Shown: piece by piece, positions 23,499 through 33,189 of the stretch
Position numbering within the stretch: position 1 is the stretch's first letter
How the letters are laid out: the number at the start of each line of letters is the position of its first letter
Assembly: GCF_900115095.1 (NCBI RefSeq)
Contig: NZ_FOVH01000009.1
Span: 1-64,000 of the forward strand
Length of the DNA: 64,000 bases
From: Actinomadura madurae
GTDB lineage: Bacteria > Actinomycetota > Actinomycetes > Streptosporangiales > Streptosporangiaceae
Direction of reading: 5' to 3'
Translations under genes and position numbers: made by a program
The notes under the pieces: model-generated
What the model saw: the letters and a program-made list of their open reading frames with translations, nothing else
Told to the model about the DNA's origin: nothing
The model's database searches: none

Positions 23499-24986
23499 TC
23501 ACTCACCCACAGGTCGGGACAGGGGCAGGCGCACGGTGGCGGTGAAGCCCTCGCCCGGAGCGGTGTCCACGTTCACTGTGCCGCCGTGCGCCTCGACCGC
23601 CGCTCGTACGATCGCCATGCCCAGGCCGCTGCCGTTGTGCGCGTCAACGCGCTCCCTGGAAACGGGCCCCTTGTCATCGCGCTGCTCGTTCCTGCGTGCG
23701 CGGAAGAAACGGTCGAACACGTGCGCGGCGTCGCCGGTGTCCATGCCCGGCCCGTCGTCGGCGACCTCCAGCACTGCCTGGTCGGCCTCCGGCCGCAAGG
23801 TGATCTGCACGGCGGCGTCCGGAGGGGTGTGGGCGCGCACGTTGGCCAGCAGGTTCGCGACGATCTGCGCCAGCAGACCCTCGTCGCCTTCGGTCGTGAG
23901 GTCTTGCTCGGGGACGTCCACCCGCAGCGGCCGTGCGGGCTGCACGGCGCGCAGGTCCGCTGCGGCGTCCCGCACGACGCGGTTCAGGTCCACCGGCACC
24001 GGGTGCATCTCCGGGTGCTGGTCGAGGCGGGCGAGGGCGAGCAGGTCGTCCACGAGCCGGGCCATCCGGTCGGCTTCGGCGGCCATGCGGGCCACCGCCC
24101 GGTCGTGCTCCCGGCCGTCCAGCATGCCCTTGCCCGACAGCTGCAGGTAGCCGCGGATCGCGGCGAGCGGGGTGCGGAGTTCGTGGGAGGCATCGGCGAC
24201 GAACCGGCGCAGCTGCGCCCCGCTGCGCTCGCGCATCTCGAAGGCCGCCTCGATCTGGTGCAGCATCGTGTTCAGCGCCCCGCGCAGTTCCGCCACCTCG
24301 GCGCTGGCCGGGGATCGGACGGTGACGCGGCGCGCCAGGTCGCCCTCGGCGATCGCCGACGCGGTCTGCACCATGTCGCCGAGCGGGCGCAGCCTGCGCC
24401 GCGACTCCGCCTGCGACACCGCGGCCAGGACCAGCAGCAGCACACCGCCCGCGCACGCGTTCAGCAGGAGCAGGCGCCGCACGGTGCGTTCCACCGGTTC
24501 CAGCGACAGCGCGAGCAGCACGTAGGTGCCGTCGGAGAGCCGCACGGTCGTGACCCGATAGGCGGTTCCCTCGCTCCTGACGGTTCTCGGTGCGCCGTCC
24601 GCGTGGCGGGAGGGGCCGCCGAGCGCCCGGGCGAGGGCCCGCTGGCGCTCGTCCGGGGACTGGGAACGGCCGAGCGCGAGTGCCCGGCCACTACGGGAGA
24701 GCGGGATCAGGACCAGGTCGCGTTCCGTGGCGGGTGTCGCCGCCGGGGCGGCGCCGCCCGCGACGCCGAGGCCCGCGTAGCGCTGGATGGCGGCCATGTC
24801 GGCGTTCATGCCGGCGACCGCGCGCCTGGCGTCGCGCAGGCTGTCGTCGACCGCGTTCACAAGGAACCGGTCCAGCCCTTCCAAGCCCGCTACGCAGAAC
24901 AGCGCGAGCCCCACCGCGAACAGCAGCACGTTGGCGGTGGTGAGTTGCGCGCGCAGGGACCGCGGACGCGCCCGCCGCCGGATCAT
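23499..24986 (-). CDS. Sensor histidine kinase with HAMP domain
   Basis: A 495-residue sensor kinase: N-terminal membrane helix (LTTANVLLFAVGLALFCVAGL), an extracytoplasmic loop of ~130 residues, a second helix (LLLLNACAGGVLLLVLAAV), HAMP (RRLRPLGDMVQTASAIAEGDLARRV), HisKA with phospho-His in FVADASHELRTPLAAIRGY, and HATPase motifs NLLANVRAHT, DDGPGM and GSGLGMAIV. It shares an ATGA overlap with the OmpR-type regulator upstream. The MMPL exporter divergent from this operon is a likely output. Confidence 0.92.
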   Translation of the reverse strand: MIRRRARPRSLRAQLTTANVLLFAVGLALFCVAGLEGLDRFLVNAVDDSLRDARRAVAGMNADMAAIQRYAGLGVAGGAAPAATPATERDLVLIPLSRSGRALALGRSQSPDERQRALARALGGPSRHADGAPRTVRSEGTAYRVTTVRLSDGTYVLLALSLEPVERTVRRLLLLNACAGGVLLLVLAAVSQAESRRRLRPLGDMVQTASAIAEGDLARRVTVRSPASAEVAELRGALNTMLHQIEAAFEMRERSGAQLRRFVADASHELRTPLAAIRGYLQLSGKGMLDGREHDRAVARMAAEADRMARLVDDLLALARLDQHPEMHPVPVDLNRVVRDAAADLRAVQPARPLRVDVPEQDLTTEGDEGLLAQIVANLLANVRAHTPPDAAVQITLRPEADQAVLEVADDGPGMDTGDAAHVFDRFFRARRNEQRDDKGPVSRERVDAHNGSGLGMAIVRAAVEAHGGTVNVDTAPGEGFTATVRLPLSRPVGE

Positions 24987-25669
24987 TCCGTCGCCCGCAG
25001 CTGATAGCCGCGCCCGCGCCGCGTCACGATCAGCGGTGTCCCGAGCGGGTCCAGCTTGCGCCGCAGGTAACCGACGTAGGTCTCGACCACGGTGGTCTCG
25101 CCGGAGAAGCCGTACTTCCACACCTCGCGGAGGATCTCCTCTTTGGTGACGACCCGGCCGGCGTTGAGCATCAGGTAGCGCAGCAGCGCGTACTCGGTCG
25201 GCGTGAGGTCCACCGGAGCGCCCGCGCGCCGCACGGTGTACGTCGCCTCGTCCATCTCGACGTCGCCGTGCCGCAGCACCGCGGGTGGCGGGCTCTGCAG
25301 GCGGACGCGGCGCAGCACTGCCCGCACCCGTGCCACCACCTCGTCGATATTGAACGGCTTGGTGATGTAGTCGTCGCCGCCCAACGCGAGGCCGCCGACG
25401 ATGTCGGCCGGGGCGTCCCGGGCCGTCAGGAAGACCACGGGAACGTCCTCGCGTTCGCTCCGGACGGTCCGGCACACCTGCCAGCCGTTGCCGTCCGGCA
25501 GCATCACGTCCAGCAGCAGCAGATCCGGACGGTGCTTGCGGGCCATCTCCACCGCCCGCGCCCCGGTCGCCGCGCGCAGCACCCGGAAGCCGTGGAACTC
25601 CAGGGTGATCCGCAGGATGTCGGCCAGGCTCGGCTCGTCCTCGACCACGAGCACGGTCGGTGCCTCCAA
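24983..25669 (-). CDS. OmpR-family response regulator
   Basis: A 228-residue regulator: receiver domain VLVVEDEPSLADIL, phospho-Asp in LLLLDVMLPDGNGW, Thr in FLTARD, Lys in YITKPFN, then a winged helix LTPTEYALLRYLMLNAGRVVTKEEILREVW with TVVETYVGYLRRKL. No ATG or GTG lies near the natural N-terminus. The TTG at 25669 gives the family-typical length and has AGGGG upstream. The frame stays open a further 78 codons upstream, so a longer form cannot be excluded. It is divergent from the MMPL gene. Confidence 0.88.
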   Translation of the reverse strand: MEAPTVLVVEDEPSLADILRITLEFHGFRVLRAATGARAVEMARKHRPDLLLLDVMLPDGNGWQVCRTVRSEREDVPVVFLTARDAPADIVGGLALGGDDYITKPFNIDEVVARVRAVLRRVRLQSPPPAVLRHGDVEMDEATYTVRRAGAPVDLTPTEYALLRYLMLNAGRVVTKEEILREVWKYGFSGETTVVETYVGYLRRKLDPLGTPLIVTRRGRGYQLRATE

Positions 25670-25862
25670 CGACGGCCCCTGTTCGTCCGGTTTCTCGCTG
25701 CCGCCCTCAGTATCGGGCAGGCCGGGGCGCCGCCGGCTGCGAGCGGCTTCGGAGGACCTTGAGAATCGGTTGTGAAAGGCGCCGAGCCCATGGCCGGGGG
25801 CGCGGGCGGCGGCCGAAGCTGAGGCCTCCCAGCCCCGCACCGAACATGACAGGAGCCTCGCC

Positions 25863-28091
25863 GTGGTCCCTCTGGCGCGCTGGTGCTTCCGGCATCGCCT
25901 CATCGTCCTGCTGCTCTGGTCCGCCGCGCTCGGCGGCGCCGTCCTGGCCGGACGGCTGGCGGGCAGCGCCTACTCCAACGACTTCAAGCTGCCCGCCTCG
26001 GAATCGGTCCGGGCCGCCCATCTGATGCAGGCGGCCTTTCCCGCGCAATCCGGCGACACCGACGCCGTCGTCTGGCAGGTCGACGGGGCGGGCACCGTCA
26101 AGGACGCAGCCGTGCGTGACCGCATGCAGTCCGCTCTCGACAGAATCGCCGCGCTGCCGGACGTCGGCCGGGTGGTGAGCCCCTACCGCGCCGAAGGGGC
26201 GGGCCAGATCAGCTCCGACGGACGCACCGCCTACGCGCAGGTCACCTACTCCCGTCCGTCCGACGACCTTGCCGCGGACCAGGTCGAACGCGTCGTGGAC
26301 ACCGCCAGGTCGGCCGCGACGGTCGGACTGCGGGTCGAGGTGGGCGGGCCGGCCGCGGGCACCACCGACCAGCCGCCACCCCACCTGGCGGAGTTCGTCG
26401 GCCTCGCCGCCGCCGCGGTCGTGCTCTTCCTGGCCTTCGGGTCGTTCCTGGCCATGCTGCTGCCGCTCGTCACCGCGCTGTTCGGCGTGGGGCTCGGGCT
26501 GCTCGGGATCGGGCTGCTCAGCCACACGATGGCCATCCCGGATGCCGCCCTGCTGCTGAGCACCCTCATCGGTCTGGGGGTCGGCATCGACTACGCCCTG
26601 TTCATCGTCTCCCGGCACCGGGCCGGTCTCCATGACGGACTGCCTCCAGAGGAGGCCGCGATGGGCGCCGCGCGCACCTCCGGCCGGTCCGTGCTGCTCG
26701 CCGGAGCCATCGTCTGCGTCTCGCTGCTCGGGATGTTCGCGATGAACCTGGAGTTCCTGAACGGCGTCGCCGTGGCCACCAGCCTGACCGTCCTGCTGAG
26801 CGTCGCCGCCGCGCTGACACTGCTGCCCGCGTTGCTCGGCCTGCTGGGCACACGCGTGCTGAGCCGTCGCCGGCGTCGCCGCCTGCTCGCCGCCCCGAGC
26901 AACAGCGAAGACGCCGTGCGCAGCACCGCCGTGCGCTGGGCCGACACCGTGCAGCGCCGTCCGAAGACCTTCGCGGCCGTCGCACTGGTCCTGGTCGCCG
27001 TGCTGTCGCTGCCCACGTTCGCGCTGCGGCTCGGCATGAGCGACCAGGGCACGCTGCCGGAGTCCACCACCGCGCGCCGCGCCTACGACCTGCTGGCCGA
27101 GGCGTTCGGGCCGGGATTCAGCGGGCCGCTGCAACTGGTGGTGCGCCCCCGCGGCGGCACGGTGCCGCCGGCGGCGCTGCAGCGGCTCGTCGACGACGTC
27201 CGCGAAACACCGGGCGTGGCAAGGGCCACCACGATCCCGCTCCCCGGCCAGGCCGGCGAAGGCTCCGCGCGTTCGGCGGTCGTGCAGGTGATACCGGCGA
27301 CCTCACCACAAGACGCCAGAACCGACACGTTGATCGACCGACTCCGCGCCGGCCCCGCGGCGCGTGACGGCTCCCTGGAAGTGCTGGTGGGCGGCGGCAC
27401 AGCGCTCAACAAGGACCTGGCTTCGACGCTGACCTCCCGGCTGCCGCTCTTCCTGGCCGCGCTCGTCGCGCTCGGCTCGGTCCTCCTGCTGGTGGCCTTC
27501 CGCAGCCTGGCGGTGCCGCTGCTGGCCGCCGTCCTGAACGTGGCCGCGACGGGCACCGCGCTGGGCATCACGGTGGCGCTGTTCCAATGGGGCTGGGGCA
27601 CCGGCGTCCTCGGCATCGGCAAGCCGGTGCCCATCACCTCGTTCCTGCCGGTGATCATGATCGCGATGCTCTTCGGCCTGGCCATGGACTACCAGGTGTT
27701 CCTCACCGGGCGGATGCGCGAGGAGTGGCTGCGGACCCGGCACGCGCGGCAGGCGGTGCACGCCGGCCTGGTCCGCGGCGGCGGCGTGATCGTCTCGGCC
27801 GCCGTCATCATGATCTCGGTGTTCGGTGCCTTCGTGCTGAGCGGCGACATGGAGGGAATGCTGGTCGGCGCCGGCCTGGCGGGCGCCGTGGCCGTGGAGG
27901 CCTTCGTCCTGCGCACCATGCTCGTCCCCGCCGTGATGACCCTCCTCGGCGACGCCGCCTGGCGCCTCCCCACACGCCCCGTCCGCCCGAAGACAGACGC
28001 CGACCCTAATAACGACCAAAGCGAAGCGAGAGGCCTCCGCACAAGCCGCCCCTCCCTAGCCGGTCGAAACCGACGCCCAAACCGGCGGTGA
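25863..28091 (+). CDS. MMPL-family RND transporter
   Basis: A 742-residue transporter with 12 predicted membrane segments in two halves, each preceded by a large extracytoplasmic loop. LIGLGVGIDYALFIVSRHR and IAMLFGLAMDYQVFLTGRMREEW are the duplicated MMPL/RND helix-4 motifs with the proton-relay Asp-Tyr pairs. Members export lipids or drugs across the membrane. The GTG at 25863 follows AGGAG. The gene diverges from an OmpR two-component operon that probably controls it. The C-terminal ~35 residues are polar and basic. Confidence 0.9.
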   Translation: MVPLARWCFRHRLIVLLLWSAALGGAVLAGRLAGSAYSNDFKLPASESVRAAHLMQAAFPAQSGDTDAVVWQVDGAGTVKDAAVRDRMQSALDRIAALPDVGRVVSPYRAEGAGQISSDGRTAYAQVTYSRPSDDLAADQVERVVDTARSAATVGLRVEVGGPAAGTTDQPPPHLAEFVGLAAAAVVLFLAFGSFLAMLLPLVTALFGVGLGLLGIGLLSHTMAIPDAALLLSTLIGLGVGIDYALFIVSRHRAGLHDGLPPEEAAMGAARTSGRSVLLAGAIVCVSLLGMFAMNLEFLNGVAVATSLTVLLSVAAALTLLPALLGLLGTRVLSRRRRRRLLAAPSNSEDAVRSTAVRWADTVQRRPKTFAAVALVLVAVLSLPTFALRLGMSDQGTLPESTTARRAYDLLAEAFGPGFSGPLQLVVRPRGGTVPPAALQRLVDDVRETPGVARATTIPLPGQAGEGSARSAVVQVIPATSPQDARTDTLIDRLRAGPAARDGSLEVLVGGGTALNKDLASTLTSRLPLFLAALVALGSVLLLVAFRSLAVPLLAAVLNVAATGTALGITVALFQWGWGTGVLGIGKPVPITSFLPVIMIAMLFGLAMDYQVFLTGRMREEWLRTRHARQAVHAGLVRGGGVIVSAAVIMISVFGAFVLSGDMEGMLVGAGLAGAVAVEAFVLRTMLVPAVMTLLGDAAWRLPTRPVRPKTDADPNNDQSEARGLRTSRPSLAGRNRRPNRR

Positions 28092-28217
28092 GGTCAGCGA
28101 ACACAAGGAAACGAGCTTGCCTGAAGCACAGGCATCCCACCACCCGCTCGCACTCACGTCGGTCAGGACAGGACGCGGGATCCGGTGTGGTGGCGGGCAA
28201 GGATGCGGGTGAGGTCG

Positions 28218-28480
28218 GTTTGTTCTCCAGGTTGCGGAAGGAGGCTGCGTTGTACGTGTCGTCGGCTGCCCGTTGTCTGCCGTAGTGGGCGCGGGCCGCA
28301 AGGGGATTTGTGATGACGGCGAAGCCGCACTGGTGGCAGGCGTCGGCGAGGCGGTCGTCGCGGAAGCAGGGCGCCGAGACGATCCTGGATTTGACTGGGG
28401 CGCGGGGTGATGCCGAGCAGTCCGGCGGCGGCCACGCCGAGTTCCTGCTCGATGGATTCCCGTAAGCCGACCCCACCGAA
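28218..28480 (-). pseudogene. IS110-type transposase C-terminal remnant
   Basis: On the minus strand the segment DRLADACHQCGFAVITNPLA then ARAHYGRQRAADDT (about 28360-28219) resembles the C-terminal end of IS110-family transposases (ARAHYDRQRA pattern). The upstream part (ESIEQELGVAAAGLLGI, around 28420-28460) is in another frame and is not recognised. No ends or start codon are present. It marks the border between the conserved left arm and the accessory region. Confidence is limited because only a short motif is recognisable. Confidence 0.4.
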
Positions 28481-28520
28481 GCCGGGGCACATCAAAGGAC
28501 TTCACCAAACCCGGTACGGC

Positions 28521-30083
28521 TCAGCCGGTGGTCCAGGCGTTGTGTGCTTCTGCTTTGTTGGCGCAGGACAGGTCTTGGGCGGGGAGGATACCGGTGTCGA
28601 GGTAGCGGTTGACTTGTCCATCCACGCAGGTGTTTCCGTAGTTGCCATACACGGCGTGGATGGTGGCGTCGTTGAGGGTGAGTAGGCGTGAGCGGGTCAT
28701 GAATCGGTGGAGTGCTTGACCGTGCTGGTAGATGGTGCGCGGGTCGCCGGTGGCGGCGACGATCAGCGCGGGCGTGTCGTTGTGAATATGGGTGGGCTGT
28801 TCGCGGGGCGGTTCGGGCCAGTAGGCGCAGGGGCTGATGTTGTTCACCGCAGGCCCGGAGACCGGGAAGTGCGGGCGGCTGCGCTGGATGTCATGCCAGT
28901 AGGTCTCTGGATCGCGGGAGCCGGCCACGTCGCCGCAGATGATGGAGATTTGCTGGCTGCCATAGGCCGATTCGGCCCCCGTCAGCAAGAATCGCAGGCC
29001 TTCGTCCAGTTCCGGCGTCGGCTCGGCGTGTCCCCGGGTGGCGGCCCGGTGGAGGACGCGGACGGTTTCGGCCAGAGCGGTCCGTGGAGCGGAGCGGTCG
29101 TCGGCGAGGGCATTGACGATGACCATCGGCGTTATGTGCGCGTCGACCTGATAGGCCCCGATGTGCAGCGGCTGCCGCGCGGACGCATGGATGATCTGAT
29201 CGATCGTGGCCAGCACGGCGCGGCGGGTGGAGCCGAGATGGTAGGTGGCATCGCGTTCGGCGGCCCAGGCCGCCCAGGCGTGCAGGGCCCGCTCGTTGGC
29301 CGGGGCCGCGTCGGCCAGTAGCAGGGGCCCGAACTTGCGGGGGTCGATGGCGCCGTCCAACACCATGCGGTCGATGCGTTCGGGGAACATCTGCGAGAAG
29401 ACCGCGCCGAGGTAGGTGCCGTAGGAGTACCCGAGGTAGGAGATCTTGCGCTCGCCGAGGATCTGCCGGATGAGGTCCATGTCGCGGGCGGTGTTACGGG
29501 TCGTGACGTGCGGGAGCACATCGCCCGCCTTCTGTGCACAGCGGTGCGCGAGGTCGCGGGCGAAGGCGGCCGAACGGTCGAAAGCCGCCCGGTCCAGGCC
29601 GGGGGAGCGCATCCAGTGGCCGGTGGGCCAGCCGCAGTCCAGCGGCGTGCTGCGGCCCACAAACCGCGGGTCCATTCCGACCAGATCGTACTTGCCTCCG
29701 GTGCTTCCCATGATGGTGCGCCAGTCCGGTGGCATGTCGATGGCGGTTCCGGCGGGTCCGCCGCTGTTGAGCAGCATCGTGCCGATCCGCCCGGCGGTAT
29801 CGGTCGCCTTGAGCCGCGACATCGCCACCTTGATCGTCCGTCCGCCGGGGTCGCCGTAATCCAGCGGCACCGTGACGGTGGCGCATTGGGCTCCGGCCTG
29901 GTCGAGTTTGGTACCGGTCTGATCGCCGGGACCCTGGCGGCACCGGGTCCAGGCCAGATGCTGGTGGGAGTAGCGGGCCAGGTCGTTGGGCGCGGAAGCG
30001 GCGGCGGTTGGGAGGGCGAAGATCAGTGATAGGGGAGCGGTAGCTATCAGGCCCACCGCGCGGAGTGCGTTGATGACAGACAT
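28521..30083 (-). CDS. Secreted tripeptidyl-aminopeptidase-like alpha/beta hydrolase (S33/TAP)
   Basis: A 520-residue exported hydrolase. The signal peptide covers residues 1-30 (VGLIATAPLSLIFALPTAAAS). The domain carries LNSGGPAGTAID (oxyanion region), the nucleophile Ser220 in LGYSYGTYLG, and the C-terminal TAP-like domain with ISPCAYWP, LIVAATGDPRT and a late His in NDATIHAVYGN. These enzymes cleave N-terminal tri- or dipeptides from secreted proteins or peptides in streptomycetes. A 22-bp gap separates it from the upstream carboxypeptidase-like gene, so they form an operon. Confidence 0.88.
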   Translation of the reverse strand: MSVINALRAVGLIATAPLSLIFALPTAAASAPNDLARYSHQHLAWTRCRQGPGDQTGTKLDQAGAQCATVTVPLDYGDPGGRTIKVAMSRLKATDTAGRIGTMLLNSGGPAGTAIDMPPDWRTIMGSTGGKYDLVGMDPRFVGRSTPLDCGWPTGHWMRSPGLDRAAFDRSAAFARDLAHRCAQKAGDVLPHVTTRNTARDMDLIRQILGERKISYLGYSYGTYLGAVFSQMFPERIDRMVLDGAIDPRKFGPLLLADAAPANERALHAWAAWAAERDATYHLGSTRRAVLATIDQIIHASARQPLHIGAYQVDAHITPMVIVNALADDRSAPRTALAETVRVLHRAATRGHAEPTPELDEGLRFLLTGAESAYGSQQISIICGDVAGSRDPETYWHDIQRSRPHFPVSGPAVNNISPCAYWPEPPREQPTHIHNDTPALIVAATGDPRTIYQHGQALHRFMTRSRLLTLNDATIHAVYGNYGNTCVDGQVNRYLDTGILPAQDLSCANKAEAHNAWTTG

Positions 30084-30105
30084 TGGCTTCTCCGGGAAGA
30101 TCGGG

Positions 30106-31269
30106 TCAGCGGCTTTCGCACAGGACGGTTTGGACGGTGTCCAGGAAGTCGTTTTCGGCCTGTTGAGTGGAGGGGACCTGGGTGAGCGCGAACGCGGCGT
30201 GACGCCCGTCGATGGTCGTCGCCTCCCAGGCCCGATGACCGCCTGGCACGGTGCCTCCGTGCCCCCACCACCAGCCGCCGCACTCCAGCGGGCTGGCGAT
30301 CAACCCCAGTCCGTAGCGGGCACCCGGCCACAGCCGCTCGGGGTCCGCCGCAACCGTGGTCATCATCTGCCGCAACTGCGCGGCGGGTAGCAGGCCGCCG
30401 CTGAACAGGGCGGTGAAGAAGCGGTTCATATCGAGTGGGGAGGAGATCAGCGCACCGCCCGCGTCGCCGAAGGTCATGTTCCACGCCGTGCCGTCGACGC
30501 GGACCGGCACGCCATCGTGCTCTTGGACGAAGTAGCTGTGCGAGTGGGGCCCGAGGATGCGTAGCGAGTCGCCCGGCCAGTAGGTGTCGCGCAGCCCCAG
30601 CGGCCGCACGATGCGCCGGGTGATCTCAGATCCGATCGAGTGGCCGGTGACCTTTTTTACGATCAGGCCCGCGATGACGTAGTTGGTGGTCGAGTAGTGC
30701 CACCCCCCATCGAGGGGAGGCTGCGCAAGGGCGAGTTCCACCAGCTCGCGTGGCTCGTAGTGGCGGTAGCGAATCTGTGCGACATGGTCCCAGTCCATGG
30801 CATCGACGTGGTCTGGCAGACCGCTGGTGTGCCGAAGCAGATCCCGCACGGTGATGGTCTGGGGATCGTACCCGCCGCCATGGATCAGGCCAGGGAGGTA
30901 ACGCTCCACCGGCGCGTCCAGCACCACCTGCCCCTCGGCGGCCAACTGCAGGACGACCGTTGCGGTGAACGTCTTGGTGATGCTGCCAATCCGCAACCGC
31001 TCAGCAGCGCTCATCGGCCGGCCACTGGCCAGGTCGGCCACTCCCCTGGCCCTCGACCAGCGGCCACAACGCGGGTCGTCCACCTCCACCGCCACGCCCG
31101 CCAGCCCGTGTTCACCGGTGAGCACATCCAGCGCCCGCTCAGTAGGTCTGTGATCGCAGTTGCCGCGCGGCGCCGCTGCGGCCGGAGCCACCGTGGCCAC
31201 CGCTCCCGCCACAAGCGCCGACAAGAGCACAAGGACCCACCTGGCCCGGACACTCAGAACCATCGTCAT
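30106..31269 (-). CDS. Secreted serine hydrolase of the beta-lactamase/D-Ala-D-Ala carboxypeptidase family
   Basis: A ~387-residue exported penicillin-binding-fold enzyme. The signal peptide (VRARWVLVLLSALVAGAVATVAPAAAAP) ends near residue 36. The active-site motifs are S-x-x-K in RIGSITKTFTA, Y-x-N in YSTTNYVIAG, and HGG in WWGHGGTVPG. It resembles Streptomyces R61-type DD-carboxypeptidases. Two adjacent ATGs (31269, 31263) are possible, and TAGCTT ending 8 nt before the first suggests a leaderless message. It leads into the tripeptidyl-aminopeptidase gene. Together they could process extracellular or cell-wall peptides. Confidence 0.85.
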   Translation of the reverse strand: MTMVLSVRARWVLVLLSALVAGAVATVAPAAAAPRGNCDHRPTERALDVLTGEHGLAGVAVEVDDPRCGRWSRARGVADLASGRPMSAAERLRIGSITKTFTATVVLQLAAEGQVVLDAPVERYLPGLIHGGGYDPQTITVRDLLRHTSGLPDHVDAMDWDHVAQIRYRHYEPRELVELALAQPPLDGGWHYSTTNYVIAGLIVKKVTGHSIGSEITRRIVRPLGLRDTYWPGDSLRILGPHSHSYFVQEHDGVPVRVDGTAWNMTFGDAGGALISSPLDMNRFFTALFSGGLLPAAQLRQMMTTVAADPERLWPGARYGLGLIASPLECGGWWWGHGGTVPGGHRAWEATTIDGRHAAFALTQVPSTQQAENDFLDTVQTVLCESR

Positions 31270-31293
31270 GCGCGACAAAGCTAGCCACAACAC

Positions 31294-31895
31294 ACCCCGC
31301 GAACACTATGGGCAACACACCACGCCGCCGGGGGCACACCCCACCCCCCGCCCACCGGCCAGCCCCACCGACTCCCAGCATCACCAACCAAAGAACCACC
31401 TTTGTCCTCAAGCCTTTTCAATCCTCAACTCGAGGTATCCCGCTGACGACCGACCAGCAACATCCACACGGTTCTCGATTGCGGCTCAGCCACCATGTTC
31501 GAGCCAGGTCGCGGGGGCAGTGACTCCAGAATCGTCGCGACCTTTGTCGTGGCGAAGGCACGGCGCCCGGAACCATCCAGGTCAGCTGCCGGTTGGTCGG
31601 TCTTGATGACGGCCAGGCGTTTGGAACAGGGCGGTCAGCGGCGGGGTTCAGAGCGTCGTCTCTGGTGGCCGGGTCAGCCAACTCGCGAATCAGCCGTCAG
31701 CCCGCGCCCGTGATGGGCGCTCAGGCCACCTAACAGCCATTATGAGAAACGGTGCTGACCCGCTCGTCGCGAATCGATCGTGGACAGTCGCCGACACTCA
31801 GTCGGTGTGGAGGATCTAGAGCCGAAGGAGTCCGAAGAATCTCGACTTCGTCTGTACGGCTCCGCCGATGACGGTGTCGGCGACACGTGAAAACT
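31294..31895. other. Intergenic stretch with no convincing gene
   Basis: About 600 bp of lower-GC sequence between the carboxypeptidase-like gene and the ISL3 left end. A minus-strand segment around 31435-31640 reads for ~60 codons without a stop (TTKVATILESLPPRPGSNM within it) but has no start and no recognisable family; it may be another remnant. A 13-bp palindrome GTGTCGGCGACAC (31874-31886) lies 9 bp outside the ISL3 left end. Confidence 0.5.
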
Positions 31896-32560
31896 GGCTC
31901 TGGCGCACATTCCGTGAAGGCGCTGGCCCGGTGGGTCACGGTTCGGGGGTTCTGGCCGGTAGTCGGCGTCGTGATCGCGAGCATCGTCGGTGTGTCGATC
32001 AAGGAACTGGTGACTGTGCTGTTCCCTCATCTGGCCCGCGTGTGCGTGGACCGGGTGACCCGCTGTGGGACCTCGGTGCAGATCAAGGCTGGAACGACGA
32101 CGCGTGAGGCCGGATGCCCGGAGGGCGGGACGGTGTCGCGGCGCAGGCACAGCCACTACGAACGGCGGCTCACCGGCACCGCGGTCGGCCGGCAGGAAGT
32201 GCTGATCCACCTGCGGGTTTACCGGTTCCGGTGTGGCAACGACGCCTGCGCCAGGCAGACCTTCGCCGAGCAGGTCCCGGGCTTGACGGTCCGCTACGGC
32301 CGTCGCAGCACCGGGGCCGGGGAAGCGTTGCGGTCGTTCGCGCTGGCGCTGGGTGGCCGGGCGGGTGCCCGCCTGGCCGAACGGCTGTTGGGGGTGGTGA
32401 GTCGCACGACGCTGACCCGACTGATCCGCGGCCTGCCCGAAGCCGCGGCGCAAACACCCCGTGTGCTGTGCGTGGACGACTTCGCACTGCGCCGTGGACG
32501 CGTCTACGGCTCGATCCTCATCGACATCACCACCGGCCGACCGGTCGAGGTCGCGCTCGA
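31896..32560 (+). mobile_element. Truncated ISL3-family insertion sequence, left end
   Basis: GGCTCTGGCGCACATTCCGT (from 31896) resembles the terminal inverted repeat of ISL3 elements, which begin GGCTCT. The transposase frame follows. No matching right end is found: at ~32560 the transposase similarity stops and the 3' end of a flavin reductase gene on the other strand begins. The element has therefore lost its right part by deletion or recombination. Confidence 0.65.
31992..32560 (+). pseudogene. ISL3 transposase, N-terminal half only
   Basis: The reading frame from a GTG at 31992 gives VSIKELVTVLFPHLARVCVD, then SRRRHSHYERRLTGTAVGRQ, EQVPGLTVRYGRRS and PRVLCVDDFALRRGRVYGS, a clear ISL3 transposase through the first catalytic Asp (DDFALRRG). 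The zinc-finger CPxC is degraded to CPEG. Similarity ends at TGRPVEVALDQ, where the rest of the catalytic domain should follow. The frame runs on into unrelated sequence. Non-functional. Confidence 0.8.
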
Positions 32561-32574
32561 CCAATGTGGCACTC

Positions 32575-33189
32575 CTACTTGCTGGGCGGCGGTCGTGTTT
32601 GCTCCACAGCCCACGGTGGCAGGGGTGGTGCGACCTGCTGGAAGTCCGCGAGCGAGGGGGAGCGGCTTACCCGGTTCATCTCGGTGCAGAATGTTGGTCC
32701 GGGCAAGCGGCCAACCGGCCGCAACCGCTCGATGCGCATCGTGAAATTCTCATCGAGAAACAAGGGGTGGTAATGGACGTGTTGCCCCTCCCCGATGACC
32801 AGCATGCTGGCTCCCAAGTCCACCACCGTATGCAGGGTGCATTCGAAATTGACCGGGGCCTGGAGGATGCGGGGAGCTGCAACGGTGACGCTCGGGGCGG
32901 GGGTAAGGCTGGCGACGTCGAACTCATCCACGGTGATCGGGAATTCCAGCGATGTCGTGACCAGCGACTCGAGTAAGTCGACCGTCGCGATGTTGACGAC
33001 GAACTCCTTGGTTCCTGAGATACAGCGTAGCGTGTCCTTCTCTTCCAGGCCATCCGTCTTGGTCTTGTCGATCGAGATGCCAAGCATCGGAGGAAATGGC
33101 GACACAATGTTGAAGAAGCTGAATGGCGCGATGTTGCGGGCGCCGTCTGCCGCCGCGCACGACACCCAGGCGATCGGGCGCGGAATCAC
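32575..33189 (-). CDS. Flavin reductase-like (FMN-binding split barrel) protein, N-terminus frameshifted
   Basis: A 204-residue frame beginning VIPRPIAWVSCAAADGARNIAPFSFFN, the classic flavin reductase/FMN-binding split-barrel motif. It continues with KDTLRCISGTKEFVVNIAT and ends LPPWAVEQTRPPPSK. The family normally has ~20 more residues before IPRPIAWVS. These are present upstream as TYKLLVGS in frame, but their start MPSVHISDLSKAH (ATG 33250) lies in another frame, so an extra or missing base near 33210-33215 has cut off the true start. Translation from the internal GTG at 33189 would give a protein lacking the first strand. The last residues run toward the ISL3 junction and may be non-native. 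Confidence 0.65.
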   Translation of the reverse strand: MIPRPIAWVSCAAADGARNIAPFSFFNIVSPFPPMLGISIDKTKTDGLEEKDTLRCISGTKEFVVNIATVDLLESLVTTSLEFPITVDEFDVASLTPAPSVTVAAPRILQAPVNFECTLHTVVDLGASMLVIGEGQHVHYHPLFLDENFTMRIERLRPVGRLPGPTFCTEMNRVSRSPSLADFQQVAPPLPPWAVEQTRPPPSK

